Positions 18,891 through 29,420 are shown, counted from the stretch's first letter. The stretch is DNA of 64,000 nucleotides from Roseivivax isoporae LMG 25204 (GCF_000521865.1 NZ_JAME01000006.1:1-64000), one strand, 5' to 3'. Made by a program: numbers and translations. Notes: a model not told the origin generated them from the letters alone.

Positions 18891-19406
18891 TCAGGATGTC
18901 CGTGCCCGGACAAACCGCGCGGCGCCGCGGTCGGCGCGGTTTGCCCAGTCCATCTGCGCCGCGGTCTCGACCGCCCCGGGCACCACCCCCCGCAATCGCT
19001 CCAGTGCCTCGTCCGGCGCCTCTCCCGCCTCGATCATCAGGCGCAGCGCGACCATTCCCGACCGGCCACGGCCGGCATGGCAGTGCACCAGCACCCGGCC
19101 CCCGCCCATGAGCGCGCGCCGGGCAAAGGCGCTCACCTCGGGCCAGCGCGCCATGAACGCGTCGTCCGGCACGCCCATGTCAGCGACCGGAAGGTGCACC
19201 CAGCGCGTCGCCCGTTCCTGCAGCTGCGCGCCGAGCGCCTGCGCCCCCACCGCCAGCATCTCGACCTCGGTGGTCAGTGACACCACCACCGCCGGCGTCC
19301 AGTTCAGAACGTGGCCGAGATCGCCGCGGTAATCGCCCGACGCGCCCGGCAAGGGCGCCAGCGCCAGGATCCCGCCACCGACCGGAAGGGCGTGGATGAC
19401 CGTCAT
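18891..19406 (-). CDS. Dual-specificity/tyrosine-type protein phosphatase
   Basis: 171 residues. The P-loop HCHAGRGRSG places the nucleophile at Cys109 and the Arg at 115, and an Asp in VADMGVP (about 76) fits the general acid. This is a compact DSP-like fold of the kind found in Rhodobacterales. Target unknown. It starts 3 bases after the peptidase gene stop, on the same strand, so the two are probably co-transcribed. Confidence 0.88.
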   Translation of the reverse strand: MTVIHALPVGGGILALAPLPGASGDYRGDLGHVLNWTPAVVVSLTTEVEMLAVGAQALGAQLQERATRWVHLPVADMGVPDDAFMARWPEVSAFARRALMGGGRVLVHCHAGRGRSGMVALRLMIEAGEAPDEALERLRGVVPGAVETAAQMDWANRADRGAARFVRARTS

Positions 19407-19409
19407 CGC

Positions 19410-20240
19410 TCAGGGCTCCCGCACCGTGAAGGTGTCGCAATCCTCGATCACGCCCGAGCGGTAGCCGGTCGCGAACCAGCGCGCGCGCTGCTCGGACGTC
19501 CCGTGGGTGAAGGTGTGGGGCTGCGGCACCCGGCCGGCGCGCGCCTGCAGCGTGTCGTCGCCGATCTGCCGGGCCGCGTTCAGCGCCTCTTCCAGGTCGC
19601 CGGGATCGAGCATGCCGCGGACCCTGCCCGCCCAGATGCCGGCGAGGCAGTCCGCCTGCAGCTCGAGCCGGACGGTCAAGGCGTTGGCCTCGGCCTCGCC
19701 CACCTCGGCCCGGCGGGACGCCACCGCCCCGAGAATGCCGAGCTCGTTCTGGATGTGATGGGCGACCTCATGGGCAATCACGTAGGCCGCTGCGAGGTCG
19801 CCGCCAGCGTCCAGCCGCTGCTCGAGCACCGCGAAGAATTCGGTGTCGAGATAGGCCTTCTCGTCCGCCGGGCAGTAGAACGGGCCCGTGGCGCCACTCG
19901 CCGTGCCGCAGGGCGACGGCGTGACCCCGGCGAACAGCACGAGGATCGGCGGCGCGTAGGCGATGCCCACCTGGTCGGGCAGCACCTCGGACCAGACCTC
20001 TTCGGTGGTCGCGAGCACGCGCGCGGCGAAGGTGCCCGCCTGCTCCTCCGCGCGGGTCAGCTCCCGCGGGACCGCCGCGCCGCGCGCGTCGTCGATCAGC
20101 GGCATCACGTCGATGCCCGCGAAATACCCGATCGCGAGAACGATCAGCAGGCCCACGCCGCCGATGCGCGTGGCTCCTCCGCCACCGCCCCGGCGTCTGT
20201 CCTCGACGCGTACACTGCGCCGCACACCCCTCAACCGCAT
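19410..20240 (-). CDS. ypfJ: YpfJ-type neutral zinc metallopeptidase
   Basis: 276 residues. One N-terminal membrane helix (about 24-44, ATRIGGVGLLIVLAIGYFAG) preceded by a basic stretch, then a periplasmic domain with the zinc motif HEVAHHIQ (about 154). The Glu-rich ADCLAGIWAG and GTSEQRARWFATGYRSG blocks are typical of the family. Function not established. Start MRLRGVRRSVR was chosen because GGAGGGGAA precedes it. Confidence 0.9.
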   Translation of the reverse strand: MRLRGVRRSVRVEDRRRGGGGGATRIGGVGLLIVLAIGYFAGIDVMPLIDDARGAAVPRELTRAEEQAGTFAARVLATTEEVWSEVLPDQVGIAYAPPILVLFAGVTPSPCGTASGATGPFYCPADEKAYLDTEFFAVLEQRLDAGGDLAAAYVIAHEVAHHIQNELGILGAVASRRAEVGEAEANALTVRLELQADCLAGIWAGRVRGMLDPGDLEEALNAARQIGDDTLQARAGRVPQPHTFTHGTSEQRARWFATGYRSGVIEDCDTFTVREP

Positions 20241-20349
20241 CGGGTTCCCCTCCGTTGCGTGGGCGATGATAGCCAGTGATCCCTGTCCGGGACAGTCCCT
20301 TGTGCGGGCGCGCCCCTTGCCCGGAGGCACGCCGCGCTAGCTCCGGCGC

Positions 20350-20631
20350 ATGACGGATGCGCGGCCCGACGATGACGAGATCGCAGAGGTGCTGATGGCG
20401 CTCGCCCGCGCCCGCGGGCCCGCGTCGAGCTTCTGCCCGTCCGAGGCGGCGCGGACGCTGTCCGACGACTGGCGCCCGCTCATGGCCGAGGTACGGCGCG
20501 TCGCGGCGAGCCTGCCGCTGCGCGCCACGCGCCGCGGCGCGCCGGTCGATCCCTGCGCGCCCGGCGGGCCTATCCGGCTGTCCCTCGCGCCGCCCGGCGG
20601 GCCTCAGTCGCGGCGCGGATCGCGCGGGTAG
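20350..20631 (+). CDS. DUF3253 protein (93 aa)
   Basis: Small helical protein with the family pattern ARGPASSFCPSEAARTL, DWRPLMAEVRRVAASL and GPIRLSL. DUF3253 looks like a winged-helix DNA-binding fold but has no known role. The 3' end overlaps pheA by 28 bases on the opposite strand, so the last residues (SRRGSRG) are constrained by two genes. Start ATG lacks a strong ribosome-binding site. Confidence 0.8.
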   Translation: MTDARPDDDEIAEVLMALARARGPASSFCPSEAARTLSDDWRPLMAEVRRVAASLPLRATRRGAPVDPCAPGGPIRLSLAPPGGPQSRRGSRG

Positions 20632-21443
20632 GTCCCGAGGATCTCGAGCATCGAGGTGAAGTAGGCGAGTTCCTCGAGCGCGCGCGCCACCGCCGGGTCG
20701 TCGGGATGCCCCTCGATGTCCGCGTAGAACTGCGTCGCGGTGAACGAGCCCTCGATCATGTAGCTCTCGAGCTTGGTCATGTTGACGCCGTTCGTGGCGA
20801 AGCCGCCCATCGCCTTGTAGAGCGCCGCGGGGATGTTGCGCACCTGGAACACGAAGCTCGTGAGCATCCCGTGGCTGCCGCGCCGGCGCATGTCCACCTC
20901 GGGCGACATGACGAGGAACCGCGTCGTGTTGTTGCCCTGGTCCTCGATGTGCCGCGCCAGCACGTCGAGCCCGTAGATCTCGGCCGCGAGCTCGCTCGCC
21001 AGCGCCGCGACCGAGGGATCGCCGCGCTCGGCCACCTCGCGCGCGGCCCGCGCGTTGTCGGGGCTCACGCGCCCCTCGATGCCGTGGGTGCGCAGGAAGC
21101 CCGCGCATTGCGGCAGCAGCACGAGATGCGAATAGGCCTCGCGCACGTCAGCGAGCGCGGCCCCCTTCACGCCCAGAAGGTTGATGTGCACCCGCACGAA
21201 GGCCTCGCCGACGATGTGCAGCCCCGAACGCGGCAGCAGGCGGTGGATGTCGGCCACCCGGCCATAGGTGGAATTCTCCACCGGCAGCATCGCCAGCGCC
21301 GCCGCGCCGCTGCGCACCGCCTCGATCGCGTCCTCGAAGGTGCGGCAGGCAAGCGGCGCGTGGTCGGGGCGGGCTTCGCGGCAGGCCTGGTCGGAATAGG
21401 CGCCGGGTTCGCCCTGGAAGGCGATCTTGGGTCGGTCGGTCAT
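20604..21443 (-). CDS. pheA: Prephenate dehydratase (PheA-type, monofunctional)
   Basis: 279 residues. Decarboxylates and dehydrates prephenate to phenylpyruvate for phenylalanine synthesis. The catalytic domain starts IAFQGEPGAYSDQAC and has VENSTYGRV and the catalytic loop NNTTRFLV (about 174-181). A C-terminal ACT domain (TSFVFQVRNIPAALYKAM... KLESYMIEG) gives feedback inhibition by phenylalanine. A -10 TATACT (21501-21506, minus) fits a promoter that overlaps the cytochrome gene promoter. Confidence 0.95.
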   Translation of the reverse strand: MTDRPKIAFQGEPGAYSDQACREARPDHAPLACRTFEDAIEAVRSGAAALAMLPVENSTYGRVADIHRLLPRSGLHIVGEAFVRVHINLLGVKGAALADVREAYSHLVLLPQCAGFLRTHGIEGRVSPDNARAAREVAERGDPSVAALASELAAEIYGLDVLARHIEDQGNNTTRFLVMSPEVDMRRRGSHGMLTSFVFQVRNIPAALYKAMGGFATNGVNMTKLESYMIEGSFTATQFYADIEGHPDDPAVARALEELAYFTSMLEILGTYPRDPRRD

Positions 21444-21508
21444 GGGTCGTGTCTCGGGTCTTGTCCAGCGGCCGGCATGGCCGGGCGTTTGGTCGCGGCT
21501 AGTATACC

Positions 21509-21537
21509 TTGCCTCGGCCGAAGGGAACCAATAGATA
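21509..21537 (+). promoter_or_regulatory. Promoter of the two-haem cytochrome gene
   Basis: TTGCCT (21509-21514), 17-base spacer, TAGATA (21532-21537), 36 bases ahead of the ATG. The oppositely oriented pheA -10 lies just upstream of it, so the two promoters are back to back and cannot easily fire together. Confidence 0.4.
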
Positions 21538-21573
21538 GCGGCGCCATACGGACCTCAGACGGACACGCGACCC

Positions 21574-22779
21574 ATGTTTGACACCATGACGTTCACCAAG
21601 GTTGTCGGCGGCTTCTGCGGCGCCCTGCTTGTGTTTCTCCTCGGCAAGTGGGCCGGGGAAACCATCTACCATGTCGGCGATGCCGGCCATGGCGAGGAGC
21701 ACACGGCGGCCTGGGTGATCGAGACCGGCGAGGAAGACGCGGGCGCAGAGGAAGAGGCCCCGGCCGATTTCGCCTCGCTGTGGGCGAATGCCGACGCCGA
21801 TGCGGGCGAGCGCGTGTTCAACTCCTGCCGCGCGTGCCACCAGCTCGAAGAAGGCGCCAACGCGGTCGGTCCCTACCTCTACGGCGTCGTGGGCCGCGAG
21901 ATCGGGTCGGCGGACGGCTACGGCTCCTATTCGGGCGCGCTCAGCGAGCAGGGCGCCGATGTCTGGGATCCCGAGACGCTGTCGAACTTCCTCGAGAACC
22001 CGCAGGGCTGGGCGCCCGGCACGTCCATGAGCTATTCGGGCGTCAAGGATGCCGAGGACCGCGTGAACCTGATCGCGTACCTCAACACCTTCGGCGGCAA
22101 CGCCGAGGTGGGCGCGCCGGCCGAAGGCGGCGACGCCGCCGGCTCCGAGGAAGAGGCGGCCGCAGGTGACGACGCCGCGTCCGAAGAGCAGGCGACCGAG
22201 GAGGCCGCCGCAGAGGACGCCCCCGCCGAGGAACAGGCGACCGAGGAAGCCGCCGCCGAAGAGGCCCCTGCCGAGGAGCAGGCATCCGACGAGGCCGCAG
22301 CCGAGGAGGCCCCCGCCGAGGAGCAGGCATCCGACGACGCGGCAGCCGAGGAGCCCGCGACCGAGCAGGCCGCTGCAGAGGAGGCGCCTGCCGAGGAGCA
22401 GGCGACCGAGGAAGCCGCCGCCGAGGAGGCCCCGGCAGATGCGGGCGGCGATGCCGGCAGCGCGATCCTCGCAAATGCCGACGCGGCCGCGGGCGAGCGC
22501 GTCTTCAACAAGTGCCGCGCCTGCCACAAGGTCGACGGGACCGATGGCGTCGGCCCGCACCTGAACGGCGTGGTGGGCCGCGAGGTCGACTCGGTCGAGG
22601 GCTACAACTACTCGGGCGCGCTCGAGGAAGCGGCGGATGTCTGGACCCCCGAGAACCTCGACGCCTTCCTCGAGAACCCGCGCGGCTACGCCCCGGGCAC
22701 CAAGATGAGCTTCGCCGGCCTGCGCAGCGAGGAAGAGCGCGCCAACGTGATCGCCTACCTGCAGAGCACCGGGAACTGA
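21574..22779 (+). CDS. Membrane-anchored di-haem cytochrome c with acidic repeats (CycM-like)
   Basis: 401 residues. N-terminal signal anchor (about 5-26, FTKVVGGFCGALLVFLLGKW). Two class I cytochrome c domains: about 66-185 (haem CRACHQ, axial Met in PGTSMSY) and about 300-401 (haem CRACHK, Met in PGTKMSF). Between them is a linker of about 85 residues made of 15-residue repeats of the type EEQATEEAAAEEAPA. CycM/cytochrome c552 homologues normally carry one haem domain and shuttle electrons from bc1 to aa3 oxidase, so this looks like an internal duplication. A strong terminator follows. Confidence 0.85.
   Translation: MFDTMTFTKVVGGFCGALLVFLLGKWAGETIYHVGDAGHGEEHTAAWVIETGEEDAGAEEEAPADFASLWANADADAGERVFNSCRACHQLEEGANAVGPYLYGVVGREIGSADGYGSYSGALSEQGADVWDPETLSNFLENPQGWAPGTSMSYSGVKDAEDRVNLIAYLNTFGGNAEVGAPAEGGDAAGSEEEAAAGDDAASEEQATEEAAAEDAPAEEQATEEAAAEEAPAEEQASDEAAAEEAPAEEQASDDAAAEEPATEQAAAEEAPAEEQATEEAAAEEAPADAGGDAGSAILANADAAAGERVFNKCRACHKVDGTDGVGPHLNGVVGREVDSVEGYNYSGALEEAADVWTPENLDAFLENPRGYAPGTKMSFAGLRSEEERANVIAYLQSTGN
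22183..22440 (+). repeat. 45-bp acidic/alanine coding repeats in the cytochrome linker
   Basis: About six in-frame tandem copies encoding variants of EEQA(T/S)(E/D)EAAAEEAPA. The copies differ by point changes, mainly at codon third positions, and one copy has EEPATEQAAAEEAPA. Repeat number probably varies between strains, by slippage or recombination. Confidence 0.85.
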
Positions 22780-22823
22780 TCCGGGCCGCACGCGCCCCGC
22801 ACTGACCGCGGGGCCCGAAACAG

Positions 22824-22856
22824 GGGCCGCTGCCCGGAGGGGCGGCGGCCCTTTTT
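22824..22856 (+). terminator. Rho-independent terminator of the cytochrome gene
   Basis: A 12-bp stem (GGGCCGCTGCCC with GGGCGGCGGCCC, one T-G) around a GGAG loop, followed by TTTTTC. It lies 44 bases past the cytochrome stop and isolates that gene from yejA. Confidence 0.9.
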
Positions 22857-22980
22857 CATGCGCCGCGACGCGCCTGCTCGCGCAAGATAACACAGACGCA
22901 ACTTGATCGTGGCGAGCCGCGACCTGTAGCTTACATGAAGGCCGAGAAGAGACGCGCACAGAGCGCCGGAGGGGAGCACG

Positions 22981-24972
22981 ATGACCATCACCAGACGATC
23001 CGCGCCGCATGCGCCACGGGCCCGCGCCAGGGCCGCGGCCCCCGATGCCCCGCGCCTCGTCCTGGCCGCGCTGACGGCGCTCGGCATCGCTTTCGCCGCG
23101 ACCTCGGCGGTCTCGCAGGCCGCCGATGCCACCGCCGGCGCCGCCGCGCAGGAAGGCTCGGGCGACATCATCTCGGCCCACGGCTATTCCTATTTCGGCG
23201 ACCTCAAGTACCCGCCCGATTTCGAGGCGCTCGACTATGTCAACCGCGAGGCGCCCAAGGGCGGCGAGGTGGTGATCGCCACCACCGGCACCTTCGACAG
23301 CATGAACCCCTATGCCCGCCAGGGCCGCGCCTACATCTACTCGATCTTCCCCTACGAGGGCCTCTTCGCCGAGAGCGTGTCGAACGAGACGCTGCCCGCG
23401 GACGACAACGAGGCGCTCTACGGCCTGCTCGCCGAGCGGGTCGAATACGACGAGGGCAAGACCTACGCGATCTTCCACCTGCGCCCCGAGGCCACGTTCT
23501 CGGACGGCACGCCGGTGACAGCCGACGACGTCGTCTTCACGCACGAGCTCTTCGTGACGCAGGGCCTGCCCTCCTATGCCGAGGCGGTGCGGGCCCGCAT
23601 CAAGAGCGCGACCGTGATCGACGAGCACACCGTGCGCTACGACTTCGCCGAGGGCATCTCGCGCCGCTCGCTCATCGACCAGGTGGGCACCACGCCCGTC
23701 TTCCCGCGGAAGTGGTTCGAGGAGACCGGCGCCCGCCTCGACGAGAGCCGCCTCGAGACCCCGCCGGGATCGGGCCCCTGGCTCATCGACGAAGTCGTGC
23801 CGAACCGCCGCATCGTGCTCAAGCGCAATCCCGACTACTGGGGCGCCGACCTGCCGATCAACCGCGGGCGGCACAACTTCGACACCATCCGGGTCGAGTT
23901 CTTCTCGGACACGATCGCGGCGTTCGAGGCGTTCAAGGCCGGCAACATCACCTACCGCACCGAGGCCAACTCGCGCCTCTGGGCCACCGCCTACGACTTT
24001 CCCGCGCTGACCCGCGGCGATGTCGTCAAGGAGGAGATCCCCGACGGCAACCCGCCGGCACCGGTGGGCTTCGTCTTCAACCTCGGCGTGGAAAAGCTGC
24101 AGGACCGCCGCGTCCGGCAGGCGATCGCGCTTGCCTACAACTTCGAATGGACGAACGAGTCCCTGCAATACGGCCTCTTCGAGCAGCGCGTCTCCTTCGC
24201 GCAGGACACCGACCTGCAGGCGACGGGCGTGCCCGAGGGCCGCGAGCGCGAAATCCTCGAATCCCTGGGCGACCTCGTGCCCGACGAGGTGCTGAACGGC
24301 GAGGCAGTGGTCCCCCACAGCTCGGACGGCAGCCGCCTCACCGACCGCGGCAACCTGCGCCGCGCCGGCCGCCTGCTCGAGGAGGCAGGCTGGACCGTGG
24401 GCGACGACGGCGTCCGGCGCAACGCGGCCGGCGAGGCGCTCACCCTGCGCATCCCCCTCGCGGCGAATTCCGACCCGACCGTCGAATCGATCCACGAGAC
24501 CTTCGCCGAGAACCTGACCGCCATGGGCATCGAGCCGCGGATCGAGAAGATGGATCCCTCGCAGTACTCGCTGCGCACCCGCGACCGCGACTACGACATG
24601 GTCTACGACAGCTACGGCGCGCTGACCGGCGCAGGCACCGGGCTCCGGCAGATGTACGGGTCCGAATCCGCCGAGTTCTCGCTCTTCAATCCCGCCGGCC
24701 TCGCCGACCCGCTGGTCGACGCGCTGATCGAGGTCGCCCTCGAGAGCGAGACGCAGGAGGAGGAGGACGCCGCGATGATGGCGCTCGACCGGGTCATGCG
24801 CTACACGCTCTTCCAGATCCCCATGCACTATTCCAGCGTCCACCGCGTGGCCTACTACCGCCACATGCAGCATCCCGACCAGATGCCGCCCTACGCGCTC
24901 GGCGTGCTCGATTTCTGGTGGGTCGACGCCGACGCGGCGTCCGAACTGCGGGCCGACGGCGCGCTCAAGTAG
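22981..24972 (+). CDS. yejA: YejA-type peptide ABC transporter substrate-binding protein
   Basis: 663 residues. A signal peptide with a long basic n-region (to about residue 25), hydrophobic core LVLAALTALGIAFAATSAV and a likely cut after VSQA. The mature part is an SBP_bac_5 (DppA/OppA) protein: GGEVVIATTGTFDSMNPY, TFSDGTPVTADDVVFTHEL and VLKRNPDYWG are typical, and similarity is closest to the YejA/microcin C branch. It begins after GGAGGGGAGCACG. First gene of yejABEF; a poorly matched -35 TTGATC lies at 22903. Confidence 0.9.
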   Translation: MTITRRSAPHAPRARARAAAPDAPRLVLAALTALGIAFAATSAVSQAADATAGAAAQEGSGDIISAHGYSYFGDLKYPPDFEALDYVNREAPKGGEVVIATTGTFDSMNPYARQGRAYIYSIFPYEGLFAESVSNETLPADDNEALYGLLAERVEYDEGKTYAIFHLRPEATFSDGTPVTADDVVFTHELFVTQGLPSYAEAVRARIKSATVIDEHTVRYDFAEGISRRSLIDQVGTTPVFPRKWFEETGARLDESRLETPPGSGPWLIDEVVPNRRIVLKRNPDYWGADLPINRGRHNFDTIRVEFFSDTIAAFEAFKAGNITYRTEANSRLWATAYDFPALTRGDVVKEEIPDGNPPAPVGFVFNLGVEKLQDRRVRQAIALAYNFEWTNESLQYGLFEQRVSFAQDTDLQATGVPEGREREILESLGDLVPDEVLNGEAVVPHSSDGSRLTDRGNLRRAGRLLEEAGWTVGDDGVRRNAAGEALTLRIPLAANSDPTVESIHETFAENLTAMGIEPRIEKMDPSQYSLRTRDRDYDMVYDSYGALTGAGTGLRQMYGSESAEFSLFNPAGLADPLVDALIEVALESETQEEEDAAMMALDRVMRYTLFQIPMHYSSVHRVAYYRHMQHPDQMPPYALGVLDFWWVDADAASELRADGALK

Positions 24973-24981
24973 AAGGCCCTC

Positions 24982-26076
24982 ATGGCAGCCTACATCCTCC
25001 GACGCCTGCTGCTCATCATCCCGACGCTGCTCGGGATCATGGTGGTGAACTTCGTGCTCGTGCAGTTCGTGCCGGGCGGCCCGATCGAGCAGGTCCTGGC
25101 CAACATCCAGGGCCAGGGCGATGCCTTCGGCGGCTTCGCCGGCCAGCAGGGCACCGACGCGGCCAACACCGAGCTGCTCGGCCCCGGCGACAGCCAGTAT
25201 ATCGGCGCGCAGGGCCTGCCGCCCGAGTTCATCGAGCAGCTCGAGCGCGAGTTCGGCTTCGACAAGCCGCCGCTCGAGCGCTTCCTGAACATGGTCTGGA
25301 ACTACGCGCGCTTCGATTTCGGCGAGAGCTACTTCCGCTCCATCGACGTGACCGACCTCGTGCTCGAGAAGATGCCGGTGTCGATCTCGCTCGGGCTCTG
25401 GTCGACGCTGATCGCCTATCTCGTCTCGATCCCGCTCGGCATCCGCAAGGCGGTGCGCGACGGCACGTCCTTCGACACCTGGACCTCCGCGCTCATCATC
25501 GTGGCCTACGCGATCCCGGGCTTCCTTTTCGCGATCCTCCTGCTCGTGCTCTTCGCCGGCGGCTCCTATTTCCAGATCTTCCCGCTGCGCGGGCTGACCT
25601 CCGACAACTGGGACCAGCTGTCGCTCCTCGGCAAGATTGGGGACTACTTCTGGCACATCGCGCTGCCGGTGACGGCCTCGACCATCGCCGCCTTCGCCAC
25701 GCTGACGCTCCTGACCAAGAACAGCTTCCTCGACGAGATCAAGAAGCAGTACGTCATGACCGCCCGCGCCAAGGGCCTCTCGGAACGAGGCGTGCTCTAC
25801 GGCCACGTCTTCCGCAACGCGATGCTGATCATCATCGCCGGCTTCCCGGCGGTGTTCATCGGCGTGTTCTTCACCGGCTCGCTCATCATCGAGACGATCT
25901 TCTCGCTCGACGGGCTCGGCCGGCTCGGCTTCGAGGCGGCGGTGCAGCGCGACTATCCGGTGATCTTCGGCACGCTCTACCTCTTCGGCCTGATCGGCCT
26001 CGTGGTGAACATCCTGTCCGACCTCATGTACGTGATCGTCGATCCCCGCATCGACTTCGAGAAGCGGGAGGGCTGA
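24982..26076 (+). CDS. yejB: YejB, peptide ABC transporter permease
   Basis: 364 residues, six membrane helices. The N-terminus [20 protein letters not shown] is the DppB/YejB helix 1, and a large periplasmic insert follows (about 40-130). The EAA loop is in [20 protein letters not shown] (about 258-277). The Gln/Gly-rich insert ([17 protein letters not shown]) is typical of YejB. It pairs with YejE. Confidence 0.94.
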   Translation: MAAYILRRLLLIIPTLLGIMVVNFVLVQFVPGGPIEQVLANIQGQGDAFGGFAGQQGTDAANTELLGPGDSQYIGAQGLPPEFIEQLEREFGFDKPPLERFLNMVWNYARFDFGESYFRSIDVTDLVLEKMPVSISLGLWSTLIAYLVSIPLGIRKAVRDGTSFDTWTSALIIVAYAIPGFLFAILLLVLFAGGSYFQIFPLRGLTSDNWDQLSLLGKIGDYFWHIALPVTASTIAAFATLTLLTKNSFLDEIKKQYVMTARAKGLSERGVLYGHVFRNAMLIIIAGFPAVFIGVFFTGSLIIETIFSLDGLGRLGFEAAVQRDYPVIFGTLYLFGLIGLVVNILSDLMYVIVDPRIDFEKREG

Positions 26077-26079
26077 GCC

Positions 26080-27273
26080 ATGGCCGCGAATCCCGACCCG
26101 CGCGAGGACATCGTGCCCCAGCCCATGCCCGGCAAGTCCGTGGCGCCGCAGCCGCCGCGCGGCCGCTTCGCGCTCTCGCCGCTCAACCAGCGGCGCTGGC
26201 GCAACTTCAAGCGCAACCGCCGCGCCTACTGGAGCCTTTGGATCTTCGCCGTCCTCTTCGGGCTGTCGCTGTTCGCCGAGTTCCTCGCCAACGACAAGCC
26301 GATCCTCGTCAACTATCGTGGCGAGTACCGGATGCCGATCTTCTCGTTCTACCCCGAGACGGCGTTCGGCGGCGACTTCCGGACCGAGGCCGCCTACCGC
26401 GACCCGGAGGTGCGCTGCCTGGTCGAGACGGGCGGCCTCGTCGACTGCTTCGACGATCCCGACGGGCTGATCGCGGCGGCGCGCGCGGGAACGATCGACG
26501 ATCCCGACTTCCGGAAGGGCTGGATGGTCTGGCCCCCCATCCCCTATGCCTACGACACCACCGTCGACCGCCCCGGCGCGGCGCCCTTGCCGCCCAACGG
26601 CCAGAACCTGCTCGGCACCGACGACACCAAGCGCGACGTGCTCGCGCGGGTGATCTACGGCTTCCGGCTCTCGATCCTCTTCACGCTGATCGTCACCGCC
26701 GCCTCCTCGCTCATCGGCGTGGTCGCCGGCGCGGTGCAGGGCTATTTCGGCGGGCTCACCGACCTCGTCTTCCAGCGGGTGATCGAGATCTGGGCGGCGA
26801 CGCCCTCGCTCTACATCATCATCATCCTCTTCGCGATCCTCGGGCGCAGCTTCTGGCTGCTCGTGGTGCTCATGGTCCTTTTCGGCTGGATCGCCCTCGT
26901 GGGCGTGGTCCGGGCCGAGTTCCTGCGCGCGCGCAACCTCGAATACGTGCGCGCGGCCAAGGCGCTCGGCGTGTCGAACCTCACCATCATGTTCCGCCAC
27001 ATGCTGCCGAACGCCATGGTGGCGACCGTCACCATGCTGCCCTTCATCGTCACCGGCACCATCTCCACCCTCGCGGGCCTCGACTTCCTGGGCTTCGGCC
27101 TGCCCTCCTCGGCGCCGTCGCTGGGCGAGCTCACGCTGCAGGCCAAGCAGAACCTGCAGGCGCCCTGGCTCGCCTTCACCGCCTTCAGCGTCTTCGCCTT
27201 CATGCTCTCGATCCTCGTCTTCATCTTCGAGGGCGTGCGCGACGCGTTCGACCCGCGAAAGACCTTCTCGTGA
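26080..27273 (+). CDS. yejE: YejE, peptide ABC transporter permease
   Basis: 397 residues. An extended cytoplasmic N-terminus (about 1-45), then membrane helix 1 and a periplasmic segment that includes KGWMVWPPIPYAYDT, as in YejE/microcin C permeases; the EAA loop is VRAAKALGVSNLTIMFRHMLPN. Starts 3 bases after the yejB stop. A 145-base gap before yejF is unusual in this operon. Confidence 0.94.
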   Translation: MAANPDPREDIVPQPMPGKSVAPQPPRGRFALSPLNQRRWRNFKRNRRAYWSLWIFAVLFGLSLFAEFLANDKPILVNYRGEYRMPIFSFYPETAFGGDFRTEAAYRDPEVRCLVETGGLVDCFDDPDGLIAAARAGTIDDPDFRKGWMVWPPIPYAYDTTVDRPGAAPLPPNGQNLLGTDDTKRDVLARVIYGFRLSILFTLIVTAASSLIGVVAGAVQGYFGGLTDLVFQRVIEIWAATPSLYIIIILFAILGRSFWLLVVLMVLFGWIALVGVVRAEFLRARNLEYVRAAKALGVSNLTIMFRHMLPNAMVATVTMLPFIVTGTISTLAGLDFLGFGLPSSAPSLGELTLQAKQNLQAPWLAFTAFSVFAFMLSILVFIFEGVRDAFDPRKTFS

Positions 27274-27299
27274 CCGCATGTCCCGGCCCAGCGTCCCCC

Positions 27300-27356
27300 G
27301 GCCCGCTGCTTCTTCTTGGGAAAAATATCCCGGGAGCGCGAGGGCAGCGCCCTCGC
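27300..27356 (+). repeat. Hairpin-bearing intergenic element between yejE and yejF
   Basis: The segment CTTCTTGGGAAAAATATCCC (about 27312-27331), then a perfect 8-bp hairpin (GCGAGGGC-AGC-GCCCTCGC, 27338-27356). From memory, similar TTCTTGGnAAAAATATCCC units are scattered through Rhodobacterales genomes, but only this one is seen here. It may alter the yejE/yejF expression ratio by pausing or RNA processing. Confidence 0.4.
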
Positions 27357-27418
27357 ACGGCCCCGCGCTGCGGACGCGGCCCCGACCGAAACCAGACCAG
27401 CGTTCCGAAGGCCCTGAC

Positions 27419-29014
<1,596 letters not shown>

Positions 29015-29031
29015 CCGGCCCGAAAAAAGAA

Positions 29032-29064
29032 CGACCTCCGCGGCACGCAGGCCTCCGGAGGTCG
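29032..29064 (-). terminator. Terminator of the small-protein operon (minus strand)
   Basis: A 9-bp stem (CGACCTCCG with CGGAGGTCG). On the minus strand it is followed by TTCTTTTTTCGG, a good rho-independent layout. On the plus strand no T run follows, but the hairpin may still help end yejF. Confidence 0.75.
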
Positions 29065-29123
29065 CAGTCTTGGTCCCGGGCCGCCACAGGGATCGGCAGC
29101 CGGGACCGAACGCGTGCGCGCGC

Positions 29124-29270
29124 TCAGCGCGCGCGGCGGATCCGCGGCGGCACCGGCCGGCGGCCCTCGGTCCAGACCGACGGCGGCAGCAGGGCCCAGC
29201 GCATCTTCTGCGCGGCGTCGATGTCGCCGCGCAGCAGGGCCTCGGTCTGGCGCAGGATGGGATCGATCAT
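29124..29270 (-). CDS. Small protein, 48 aa, unknown
   Basis: Begins MIDPILRQTEALLRGD after AAGGAGACACGCC, a strong ribosome-binding site, and ends in a basic tail (RRPVPPRIRRAR). Helical first half (DPILRQTEALLRGDIDAAQK), then MRWALLPP. No membrane segment. I do not recognise a family. Second gene of a two-gene unit that ends at a good terminator. Confidence 0.65.
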   Translation of the reverse strand: MIDPILRQTEALLRGDIDAAQKMRWALLPPSVWTEGRRPVPPRIRRAR

Positions 29271-29300
29271 GGCGTGTCTCCTTCGCAGGAGGGATGTGTC

Positions 29301-29420
29301 TCAGCCGCGGATGCGGCGCGTCTCGTCGCGGCGGCGCGGGGGCGTCCAGCGGACTGCGCGGCGGGGATCGTCGGCATGGCCGGTCGCGGTCATGAAGCTT
29401 CGGGCGTAGATACCGAGCAT
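29301..29420 (-). CDS. Small basic protein, 39 aa, unknown
   Basis: Begins MLGIYARSFMTATGHAD after ACAGGAGATGCGCC. The second half is Arg/Pro rich (RRAVRWTPPRRRDETRRIRG). It shares an RW-x-PP-like element with the 48-aa protein downstream (VRWTPPRR and MRWALLPPS). Thirty bases separate the two genes. First gene after the region shared with the divergent LysR regulator. Too short for the usual gene finders; function unknown. Confidence 0.6.
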   Translation of the reverse strand: MLGIYARSFMTATGHADDPRRAVRWTPPRRRDETRRIRG

